Assembly (NCBI GenBank): GCA_021741145.1
Contig: JAIOYK010000001.1
Coordinates: forward strand, 124,001-188,000
Origin: Rhodospirillum sp.
GTDB taxonomy: Bacteria; Pseudomonadota; Alphaproteobacteria; Rhodospirillales; Rhodospirillaceae
Reading direction: 5' to 3'
Length of the DNA: 64,000 nt
Both the position numbers and the translations under genes were made by a program. Of this stretch, positions 1 through 7,587 are shown in pieces; the first letter of the stretch is position 1, and every line of letters starts with the position of its first letter. The notes beneath the pieces were generated by a model that worked only from the letters and a program-made list of their open reading frames with translations, did no database searches and was not told the DNA's origin.

Positions 1-21
1 GCCCCTTACTCGGATCCATCC

Positions 22-2448
22 ATGTCGCTTCGCTTGAAGGTCGCATTCCTCTCCGCCGCCCTTCTTGCCTGCCTCACGGCGGTTCTCGCCGGTGTTCTCT
101 GGGTGGTCGTCCGCCCCACATTCGAGAATATCGAGCAGGTCCATGCCTTGGAACGCATGGCGACGGTCCAGGCATCCCTGGCGGGCGAGAGAGAAAGTCT
201 GCAACGGTTGGCCGTGAATTGGGCAAGCTGGGACGACATGTATGATTACGTCCTGACCCGCGACACCGAATTCAAGACTTCCAATCTGGTTCTTTCCACG
301 TTCGCGGACTCGGAACTGCATTACGTCGCCATCCTGGACACGGAGGGGCGAACCATTTGGTCGATCACCCTGGACCAAACCCTGAAAAGTTCCCTGGACA
401 CTGGCCTGGACAGCGTGACCGGCGACCTGCCTCCGACCTCCCTTCTGATGCGTGCGCTCACCACCTCCGGGGGAATTACGGGCTTGGTTCCCTCGCCCCA
501 GGGACCGCTCCTGGCCTCGGCCCAGCCCATTTTGACCAGTGAGGATGAAGGTCCCGCCCGGGGTGTTCTGATCATGGCCCGGCGGCTGGACTACATCATG
601 AGCGACCACATTCCCCGGTACTCCGGGGTTGCTGTCGATCTGCGGCTGACCGGCGAGGCCGGAGTAAGCCCCGGAGGTGATCAGACGACTCTGGGCGGAC
701 AAGTGCTCGCCTTGATGGCGCCCGGCTCCAAGGGACAAATCGTCGAAGGCATCGGCGGCACGGCCAGGGATGTTACCGTGGCGACCCGCCTGAACGGTCT
801 GGATGGCGCGCCCTTGGCCGTCGCGTTGGTCACCTTGGCGAAACGGGTCGAGCCACCGGGCATGAACGCCATCCATCTGGCCATCCTGGTCGCCCTGGTC
901 GGGGGTTTGGTGATCATTCTGGCATTTTGGTACGCGACAAAGCGCATTATCCTGGATCCCCTCGGACTCCTGGAGCGGCATATCACCGACATTACCCGGA
1001 CCGGCGACCTGAACACGCCCCTGATTCTGGATCGTTCCGATGAAATCGGCGCCTTGGCCCGGTCCTTCGAGACGATGCGCGGGCGAATCCGCTACCTCGT
1101 TCACAACGACCCCTTGACGGGCCTCCCGAATAGGGACCTGTTCCTGACCCTGGCCGAACGCTCCCTGACCCTGGCCCGGGAAGATGGCGGATTGGTGGCC
1201 GTCGCCTTCATCGACATCGATCGGTTCAAGACCATCAATGACAGCCTGGGCCAGGAAAGCGGTGATGCCTTGCTGTCCACCGTCGCCCGCCGCCTTTCCG
1301 CCATCGCCGGAAAGAGCGATCTGGTCGCCCGCTACGGTGGGGATGAGTTCCTCATGCTCCTCTGCGGGTTGGAAACCCCCCTCTCGGCCCGGGATATGGC
1401 CAGCCGTCTGATCGGCGCCTTCGAACACCCCTTCTCCATCGGCGACCAGAGCATCTACGTCACCGCGAGCCTGGGCCTGGGTCTGTTCCCCCGGGACAGC
1501 GACGACCTGGCGACGCTGATCAGCCACGCCAACGCCGCCATGAACCACGCCAAGGCCCTCGGTCGAAACAATTTCCAATTCTTCGATGGCGAGGTGAACA
1601 CCCGCGCCCGGGAAATCCTGGCCATGGAAGGCTCGCTCCGCCAGGCACTGACGGAGGATCGGCTGGAACTGCGCTATCAGCCTCAGGTGGACGCCAGCAC
1701 TGGCCGCCTGATCGGACTGGAGGCCCTCGTCCGCTGGAACCATCCCACCCGGGGATTGGTCGCCGCGGAAGACTTTCTCCCCTTCGTCGAGCAATCCGGC
1801 CTGCACGCCACCCTGGATCGATGGGTCCTTGAAACCGCATGCCGCCAGTCCCGGGCTTGGCGGGACCAGGGCCTTCCCGTGCCCCCGGTGGCGGTCAATC
1901 TCTCCGCCCGCCATTTCGAGGCTGATGACCTCTACGACTTCATTTCCGGAACGTTGGACGCCACGGGCGCCCGGCCCGAGGATCTCGCCATCGAGATCAC
2001 CGAAACGGTGATGATGCGCACATCCGAGCGCACGAAAACCCTGCTGAAGCGCCTGCGGAGGCTCGGCTTCCAAGTGGTCATCGATGATTTCGGCACGGGG
2101 TTCGCCTCCCTCAGCTACCTGCGGGAATTTCCCTTGGATCGGTTGAAGATCGACAAGACCTTCATCGGCGAACTACCCGGCAACACGGATGATACCGCCA
2201 TTGTCCGAGCGGTCCTGGCCCTGGCAAGGGAACTGGACCTAGATGTGCTGGCCGAAGGGGTGGAGCGTCAGGACCAAGCCGATTGGCTGGTGAAAATGGG
2301 CTGCCACATGCAACAGGGCTACCTGCACGGCCACCCCCTCTCCCCGAAGGCCCTGGGGGACCGGTTGACAAGCACCCCGGAATGGCTGGAAGGGGGGCTT
2401 GACCACGCCTATTTCAAGAAAAGCCCCGTGGACACGGAGTTTCCATGA
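22..2448 (+). CDS. CHASE4-HAMP-GGDEF-EAL membrane protein (c-di-GMP turnover)
   Basis: An 808-residue bifunctional c-di-GMP enzyme of the inner membrane. A TM helix (about residues 8-30) precedes a periplasmic CHASE4 sensor recognisable by WASWDDMYDYV. A second TM (about 283-305) leads to HAMP, then GGDEF (motif at residues 439-443) and EAL (E567-A568-L569). All EAL catalytic blocks are readable: EALVRW, NLSARHF, EITE, DDFGTG, KIDKTF and AEGVE, so phosphodiesterase activity is expected. The GGDEF motif is intact, but the usual RxxD inhibitory site five residues upstream reads GKSD, so product inhibition is probably lost. The periplasmic ligand is unknown. It reads toward a NarL-type regulator 266 bp downstream. 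The start is the first ATG in the window, so a start further upstream cannot be excluded. Confidence 0.93.
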   Translation: MSLRLKVAFLSAALLACLTAVLAGVLWVVVRPTFENIEQVHALERMATVQASLAGERESLQRLAVNWASWDDMYDYVLTRDTEFKTSNLVLSTFADSELHYVAILDTEGRTIWSITLDQTLKSSLDTGLDSVTGDLPPTSLLMRALTTSGGITGLVPSPQGPLLASAQPILTSEDEGPARGVLIMARRLDYIMSDHIPRYSGVAVDLRLTGEAGVSPGGDQTTLGGQVLALMAPGSKGQIVEGIGGTARDVTVATRLNGLDGAPLAVALVTLAKRVEPPGMNAIHLAILVALVGGLVIILAFWYATKRIILDPLGLLERHITDITRTGDLNTPLILDRSDEIGALARSFETMRGRIRYLVHNDPLTGLPNRDLFLTLAERSLTLAREDGGLVAVAFIDIDRFKTINDSLGQESGDALLSTVARRLSAIAGKSDLVARYGGDEFLMLLCGLETPLSARDMASRLIGAFEHPFSIGDQSIYVTASLGLGLFPRDSDDLATLISHANAAMNHAKALGRNNFQFFDGEVNTRAREILAMEGSLRQALTEDRLELRYQPQVDASTGRLIGLEALVRWNHPTRGLVAAEDFLPFVEQSGLHATLDRWVLETACRQSRAWRDQGLPVPPVAVNLSARHFEADDLYDFISGTLDATGARPEDLAIEITETVMMRTSERTKTLLKRLRRLGFQVVIDDFGTGFASLSYLREFPLDRLKIDKTFIGELPGNTDDTAIVRAVLALARELDLDVLAEGVERQDQADWLVKMGCHMQQGYLHGHPLSPKALGDRLTSTPEWLEGGLDHAYFKKSPVDTEFP

Positions 2449-2714
2449 GGGCTCTCCCTATCCACGGATCACTCAAGCCCACCGGACGCCACTCGGCCAA
2501 TTGACGTCGCCCCTCCAGACGAATTGATCTACACCACCGAATCTCCTATTTAAGGAGACGCTTGCCAAGATTGGTGAGCGATGCCTGGTCTGGAGCGAGT
2601 CGGGGAATGACCTTCCGGGGACACTCTTCCGCGAACCGATCGAGACCGACCGCCACCGCCCCGGAACACCGCTTCCCCCCGGTGGGCCGCCCGTGAAACC
2701 GGAGCCCCAGACCC

Positions 2715-3410
2715 ATGCGTGTCCTGCTCGCAGACGATCATTCAATCATTCGCAACGCCTTGAAATTCATTCTCCAGGATCTGGAGGAAGGCGCGATGGT
2801 CGAGGAAGTCCGGAGCTATCCCCAGTTGGAGGAGCGTTTGACTCGCGTCGAACCGGCCCTGGACATGGTGGTCATGGACCTACAAATGCCCGGATACGAA
2901 GGTCTGGGGCAGATTCGCCGCATTGCTGATTCCGCGGGTCCCATTCCGGTCGCCGTCTTTTCCATGATGGAAAACGTCGATGACATGCGCGCGGTCCTTC
3001 GCCAAGGCATCCGTGCCTTCATCCCCAAATCCACCGACGAGGCCCTGATCGGTACCCTGCTCAAACTCGTGGCGGGGGGAGGGACCTACGTTCCGGCCCA
3101 AATCAGCGGATTGAGCGATGGCAAGGCCGGAACCGCCCAACCCGCCACACTGGACGCCAGCATCGCCCCGGGGCTTGACCGGTCCATGGGCATGGAAATG
3201 CCCGAGGATCCAAGGTTGGCGGGTTTGACCCGCCGCCAACGGGAGGTCCTGGCCCTTATGAGCCAGGGTCTGTCGAACATGGAAATCGGCAATCGCCTGG
3301 GCTTGAACCTGTCAACGGTCAAGACCCATGTCACCGGCATCCTGAAGGCCCTGGACGTCGACAATCGAACCCAGGCCGTTCTTCTGGCTCGTGGCCTGAC
3401 CACCAGGTAA
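2715..3410 (+). CDS. NarL/FixJ-type response regulator
   Basis: A 231-residue two-domain regulator. The receiver has the acidic pair D7-D8, the phospho-acceptor D55 in VVMDLQMPG and K105 in FIPKS. The C-terminal LuxR-type HTH spans about residues 165-225 (LTRRQREVLALMSQG, then a recognition helix around STVKTHV). A linker of about 40 residues rich in Gly, Ala and Pro joins them. The ATG is preceded by GGAG at suitable distance. No histidine kinase is adjacent. The upstream GGDEF-EAL protein or the orphan kinase at 7.6-9.6 kb are possible partners only by proximity. Targets are unknown. Confidence 0.92.
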   Translation: MRVLLADDHSIIRNALKFILQDLEEGAMVEEVRSYPQLEERLTRVEPALDMVVMDLQMPGYEGLGQIRRIADSAGPIPVAVFSMMENVDDMRAVLRQGIRAFIPKSTDEALIGTLLKLVAGGGTYVPAQISGLSDGKAGTAQPATLDASIAPGLDRSMGMEMPEDPRLAGLTRRQREVLALMSQGLSNMEIGNRLGLNLSTVKTHVTGILKALDVDNRTQAVLLARGLTTR

Positions 3411-3439
3411 CGCCCCCGTCTCGAGCACATGGACCAGCC

Positions 3440-4282
3440 CTATTTAGACGCCGTGGCCAGTTCCCAATCTGCGATGCCATAGCGCGCCAGAATGACGTCC
3501 AGCCCTCCATTCGCCCGCAGCCGGACCATGCCCCGGTCCATCAGGTCCGCCAGGGATTGGGCATCTTTCCGGGCTGGCGAAAAGGCGACGTACAGGGACA
3601 GCGAGAGCGGAGGCCATGGAGGTTCGACAACGCGGACGGGTTGGCCCTGCCCCTCCCGCGCCATGTCGATTAGCAACTGACGGGCCACCGACTCTTCGGC
3701 CAGAACCAAGTCCACCCGACCCGACCAAAGCTTCAAGAAATTCTGTCGTAAGGCGTCGGCTCCCGTTTGCTCATCCGCGCTGGCATGCCGCCAGAGGTCC
3801 CTGATCTCACTCCCATAGTCATAGTCCTTGACCGTCGCCACCACCTTGCCATCCAGAGCCTCCCATTTCCGGAAGGTCTCGGAATCCCCCGCCCTCGCGA
3901 ACAGAACCATGAGGGAACGACCTTGGGGAATTCTGGGAAACGCGAAATCAGGAGCCTCGCTGGGAAGCGCGCCGATAATCCCCGCCCAAGTACCGTCCCG
4001 TGCCCCGCGAATGGCCCGCGACCAATTGACCGTTCGATAAATCAGGTGGTGATGTCCATCCGCTTCCAGGATCGCTCGAGCGACATCCACCATATATCCT
4101 TCCCGACCGGACTCGGGGACGCAGTTGAAGGGACACCAGGGGTCGGCCACCAAAACGATCTCGTCCGCCCTGGCCTCGGCGGCGGTCAAAAGCGGTGAAC
4201 AACCCAGCAAGCAGAGCAGTGTCAGGACCAGGGCTTTGAACGGCCCGCACAAATCCCGCGATCCTCCGCTCCATCCCTCCAT
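3440..4282 (-). CDS. Periplasmic solute-binding protein, SBP_bac_3 type
   Basis: A 280-residue extracytoplasmic binding protein of the amino-acid/opine-like family 3. An N-terminal hydrophobic stretch (about residues 17-35) contains LLGC, a possible lipobox, followed by AEARA, a possible signal-peptidase I site, so the processing type is open. The mature part has the usual opening (VADPWCPFNCV, then EGYMVDVARAIL) and later WAGIIGA and DLVLAEESVA segments. No permease or ATPase gene is adjacent, so it may act as a sensory or orphan binding protein rather than in transport. It is convergent with the response regulator, only 29 bp away. The ligand cannot be predicted. Confidence 0.85.
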   Translation of the reverse strand: MEGWSGGSRDLCGPFKALVLTLLCLLGCSPLLTAAEARADEIVLVADPWCPFNCVPESGREGYMVDVARAILEADGHHHLIYRTVNWSRAIRGARDGTWAGIIGALPSEAPDFAFPRIPQGRSLMVLFARAGDSETFRKWEALDGKVVATVKDYDYGSEIRDLWRHASADEQTGADALRQNFLKLWSGRVDLVLAEESVARQLLIDMAREGQGQPVRVVEPPWPPLSLSLYVAFSPARKDAQSLADLMDRGMVRLRANGGLDVILARYGIADWELATASK

Positions 4283-4390
4283 GTCCCGTCGCGCGCTCCA
4301 AATCAGACCCAGCTCGACGATGATCCCTTGGCCGCGGGTGGTTGGTCAAGATGAGAACGCCTCCAAAGTGGGGGAAAGCAGTGTCAGCCT

Positions 4391-6445
4391 TCAGGTGTTT
4401 CCGGGCATGACTCGTGTGTTGTAGCGGGGAACGAAGGAAACGAAGTCCGCCTCTGGCATGGGCCGGCCAATCAGGAAGCCTTGAGCCATCTGACATCCAT
4501 TCTCCCGAAGCCAGTCCAATTGGGCTTGGCTCTCAATGCCCTCGGCCACCGTGCGCAAGCCCAATTGGTCGGCCAGACTGATGATCATGCGCGGAATGGA
4601 TGTATCTTGGGGCAGATCCTTCACGAAGGCCCTGTCGATTTTCAGGATGTCGATGGGCAGCTTCTTCAGGTAAGCCAGGGAGGAATACCCCGTCCCGAAG
4701 TCGTCCACCGAAAGGCGGACCCCATGGGCCTTGATCTCGCCGAGCAATTGGGAGCTGACGTCGATACGGCTCATGATGACGCTTTCGGTGACTTCAAGCT
4801 CAAGGTGACGGGGATCGATGCCAAATTCACCCAGGATCGACAGGAAATCCGCCAAAAAGCGGTCCTCTTTCAACTGCTGGGCCGAGACGTTCACCGCCAC
4901 GGTGACCTCGCCCAGGCAAGCCATCCATCGTCTATGGGCCTGGCAAGCCTCGCGCAGGACCCACAACCCGATATCGTAGATCAGGCCTGTTTCCTCGGCG
5001 ATGGGGATGAACCGGCCAGGGGGGATCATCTTCCCCTCGCTGTTCCAGCGGACCAGGGCCTCGCAACCCGTGATCCGGCCCGTGGACAGATCCAGCTTGG
5101 GTTGATAGTGAAGCACGAGGTCTTCGGCCTCGACCGCGGTCCTCAACTTGGCTTCGGTTCGCAGGCGGTCCAGGGCACCTTCGGTCATGGAGCGGTTGAA
5201 AAAGGCCCATTGGCCCGGCCCGCCGGCCTTGGCGGCGTAGAGCGCGGTGTCCGCGCTACGCAGCAAGGCCTGGGCGCTGGATCCATCCAGGGGGTGACAG
5301 GCGATCCCAACGCAGGTACTGGGATGAACCAGGGTCCCCAAAAGGCTGACGGGCCGCTTCACCGACGCGATCAACCGTCGGGCGAGGCGGGCGAGGTCTT
5401 CCTCCCGGTCGTATTCGGGAATCATGACGACGAATTCGTCGCCACCCAGCCGCCCCACGGCGCCCAAGCCGGACAGTTCCGCGCCCAACCGCTTTCCCAC
5501 TTCCTTGAGCACGTCGTCCCCGGCCCCGTGGCCCAGGCTGTCATTCACATGCTTGAACATATCCAGATCCAGGAACATGACCGCGCAGCGGGTGTCCTCC
5601 AACCGGGCGTCATCGATGGCCCGGTCAAGCATTTCCAGGACCAGCCCCCGGTTTGGCAGATTGGTCAGGGTGTCGCGGGTGGCCAAGCGCCGCAATTCGG
5701 ACTGAACCCGGGCCAATTGGCGAAGCAACCGGTTCAACCGGTCGATCATCCGGCCAAATTCGTTGCGCCGGTGAACCCACGGAACACCCAGAATCGTCGC
5801 CGCGGGATCCTCTGGATCCACCGTGGACAAGTCCTTGGACACCCGGATGATATGGCGAGACACGAACCAATGGAACACGGCGCTGGTTGAAAGGGCGACC
5901 ACCAGGACCACGAACAGGATGCCCAGGGCTTGACTGGCCAGCCGGTCGGAGATCATCCGCAGGAAATGGTCCTTGTCGTACAGGATTTGAGCCTGCCCGA
6001 CGGTCACATTGTGATGCCGGTTATCGATGGTGCTGGAAAAGGTCAAATCGAGGGTCTGCTCCCCCTCCAGCCTCACCAACCACCCCAGATAGTCCTGCCA
6101 GAGCGACAGGTCCGCCACCTGTGTCGGCCCCTCGACCCGGGCAAAGACCGCGCCATCGGCGTCGCGAACCTCGATCACCCGGATGGGGTTGGACCGCAAA
6201 CCATCGGAAATAATCGCCCGGGCGGTGTCCTCGTCATAGTTCCACAGGGCCTTGGCCAGACCGGATTCCAACGAGAGGCCAACCCGTTCCCGCAACGCTT
6301 GATGGTCCCGCTCGGCCACGGTGGCAAGCCAAAAGGATTGGACACCAAGCACCAGCAGCGCCGCCATCAAACTGGCAACGACCACCCGCCATGCCTGTTG
6401 TACCGCCAGGAAAGACCCAAACACTGGCGCCGTACCCTCTCTCAC
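4391..6445 (-). CDS. Membrane GGDEF-EAL protein (c-di-GMP turnover)
   Basis: A 684-residue protein with two TM helices (about residues 21-43 and 173-195) flanking a periplasmic domain of about 125 residues that I do not recognise. A HAMP-like linker is followed by GGDEF (334-338) and EAL (462-464). EAL signature residues are present (EALVRW, NVSAQQL, VTES, DDFGTG, KIDRAF, AEGIE). The GGDEF loop is intact, but the RxxD inhibitory site is absent (LGAV at that place). Like the first GGDEF-EAL gene of the window it may therefore do both reactions or be regulated toward one. It lies 108 bp upstream of the binding-protein gene on the same strand, which could be its co-sensor. Confidence 0.92.
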   Translation of the reverse strand: MREGTAPVFGSFLAVQQAWRVVVASLMAALLVLGVQSFWLATVAERDHQALRERVGLSLESGLAKALWNYDEDTARAIISDGLRSNPIRVIEVRDADGAVFARVEGPTQVADLSLWQDYLGWLVRLEGEQTLDLTFSSTIDNRHHNVTVGQAQILYDKDHFLRMISDRLASQALGILFVVLVVALSTSAVFHWFVSRHIIRVSKDLSTVDPEDPAATILGVPWVHRRNEFGRMIDRLNRLLRQLARVQSELRRLATRDTLTNLPNRGLVLEMLDRAIDDARLEDTRCAVMFLDLDMFKHVNDSLGHGAGDDVLKEVGKRLGAELSGLGAVGRLGGDEFVVMIPEYDREEDLARLARRLIASVKRPVSLLGTLVHPSTCVGIACHPLDGSSAQALLRSADTALYAAKAGGPGQWAFFNRSMTEGALDRLRTEAKLRTAVEAEDLVLHYQPKLDLSTGRITGCEALVRWNSEGKMIPPGRFIPIAEETGLIYDIGLWVLREACQAHRRWMACLGEVTVAVNVSAQQLKEDRFLADFLSILGEFGIDPRHLELEVTESVIMSRIDVSSQLLGEIKAHGVRLSVDDFGTGYSSLAYLKKLPIDILKIDRAFVKDLPQDTSIPRMIISLADQLGLRTVAEGIESQAQLDWLRENGCQMAQGFLIGRPMPEADFVSFVPRYNTRVMPGNT

Positions 6446-6594
6446 ATTGCCCTGGAGACGCGCGATAGGTGCCCCTTGCCCCCATTCCTCCGAATACAGG
6501 ATTTGGGATCGGGACCGGAGTGTAATGCAAACAGAAGGATCATGGCAGTCAAGCCTTTACGATTTTCAATCGTCCGCTGGAAATCCGCGTTTTT

Positions 6595-6714
6595 GTCCTT
6601 CGCGAAGGCTCACTCATCTTATTTCGCTAAGCCCCCCGCACTGTATTTCGCGAGGGCCTCCTCACCTTATTTCGCGAGGGCCTCCTCACCTTATTTCGCG
6701 AGGGCCTCCTCGAC
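6595..6714. repeat. 24-bp tandem repeat copied from the 3' end of gmhA
   Basis: Five head-to-tail 24-bp units, at 6691-6714 (inside gmhA), 6667-6690, 6643-6666, then two degenerate units at 6619-6642 and 6595-6618. Read on the minus strand each clean unit encodes GEEALAK plus a stop, except that the unit at 6643-6666 has TAC instead of TAA. The period is a multiple of three, so the copies remain in frame with gmhA beyond its stop. The copies decay with distance from the gene. Confidence 0.9.
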
Positions 6715-7257
6715 AAACCCACACAGCATATGCCCAACAGCGATATGCATTTGCTGGATCATCGGCGTGAAGCCGGACGGCACCTTCAAACAGACACTAC
6801 ACAGGCCATCCATTTCCCCTCCACGTTCCCCGGTAAGACCGACGACAACCACGCCCATCTCCCGGGCGACGGTGATGGCCTTCACCACATTGGGGCTATT
6901 GCCGCTGGTCGACAGGGCCACCAGCACGTCCCCTCGGCGGCCATGGGCTTGGAGCTGGCGGGCGAACACATCCACGAATCCGTAATCGTTGCCGATCGCC
7001 GTCAGGGAGGAGGTATTGACCGTCAGGGCCATGCCTGGCAGGGGCGGACGATCCAGCAGATAGCGGCCTTCCAGTTCCGCGGCCAAGTGCTGGGCGTCGG
7101 CCGCCGACCCGCCATTGCCGCAAAACATGATCTTGCCGCCACCTCTCACGGCCTCGATCATGCACTCCGCGGCCCGTTGAATGTCCGGCGCGAGATCCGC
7201 CAGACGGGTGAATCCCGAGGCGGCTTCCTGACAATAGGATTTGATATCGTCTTCCAA
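6691..7257 (-). CDS. gmhA: Phosphoheptose isomerase (sedoheptulose 7-phosphate isomerase)
   Basis: An 188-residue SIS-domain protein that converts sedoheptulose 7-phosphate to D-glycero-D-manno-heptose 7-phosphate, the first step of LPS-heptose synthesis. The diagnostic GNGGSAADAQHLAAELEGRY segment carries the sugar-phosphate and zinc-binding residues. LSTSGNSPNVV is the second phosphate loop, and the helical C-terminus (MIQQMHIAVGHMLCGFVE) is typical. I chose the TTG at 7257, preceded by GGAG nine bases upstream. The longer frame back to 7320 adds 21 residues unlike the family. No other heptose genes are adjacent. The 3' end is tandemly duplicated beyond the stop (see repeat). Confidence 0.9.
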   Translation of the reverse strand: MEDDIKSYCQEAASGFTRLADLAPDIQRAAECMIEAVRGGGKIMFCGNGGSAADAQHLAAELEGRYLLDRPPLPGMALTVNTSSLTAIGNDYGFVDVFARQLQAHGRRGDVLVALSTSGNSPNVVKAITVAREMGVVVVGLTGERGGEMDGLCSVCLKVPSGFTPMIQQMHIAVGHMLCGFVEEALAK

Positions 7258-7359
7258 GCTTCTTTGCTCCCAGAGCGGTTCGCGGAAAAGTGGACCCGGT
7301 GTTCCGCTTCCACAAATCACTCAACCTATTGATTCAAGGTCAAATTACATGAAACCCAT

Positions 7360-7587
7360 TCAGATTTGATGCAATTTCATCCAAAGCGGATCCGGAGGCA
7401 CGGTGATCCATCCGTCCAGGATTCGATCCAGAAGGGGTGGCCTTCTTGAGGCCTCTGATACCCAACCGGGGCGCCCTTGAACAGAGACGATTTCCGGTCT
7501 GTTTCCTAAATCCGCGTCCGCGGGGAGCCCGAAGCTGTCCGATACCGCGTCAATACGGCTTTTCAATGCCCCTATCGACCATCCCAT
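7360..7587 (-). CDS. Hypothetical 75-residue protein coupled to the histidine kinase gene
   Basis: An open frame whose ATG lies inside the last codons of the upstream histidine kinase gene (16-bp overlap), with AAAGG a few bases before it, as in translational coupling. The product has no TM segment or signal peptide and I recognise no domain. Its third codon positions look less GC-rich than those of its neighbours, so it may be non-coding read-through of the 3' region. It is otherwise the only content between the kinase stop and gmhA. Confidence 0.3.
   Translation of the reverse strand: MGWSIGALKSRIDAVSDSFGLPADADLGNRPEIVSVQGRPGWVSEASRRPPLLDRILDGWITVPPDPLWMKLHQI

Noticed and set aside
4481-5890. 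Long plus-strand open frame of 469 codons
   Set aside because: It is exactly antisense to the second GGDEF-EAL gene, whose domains are unambiguous. The frame has biased Pro/Gly/Gln composition typical of the reverse of high-GC genes.
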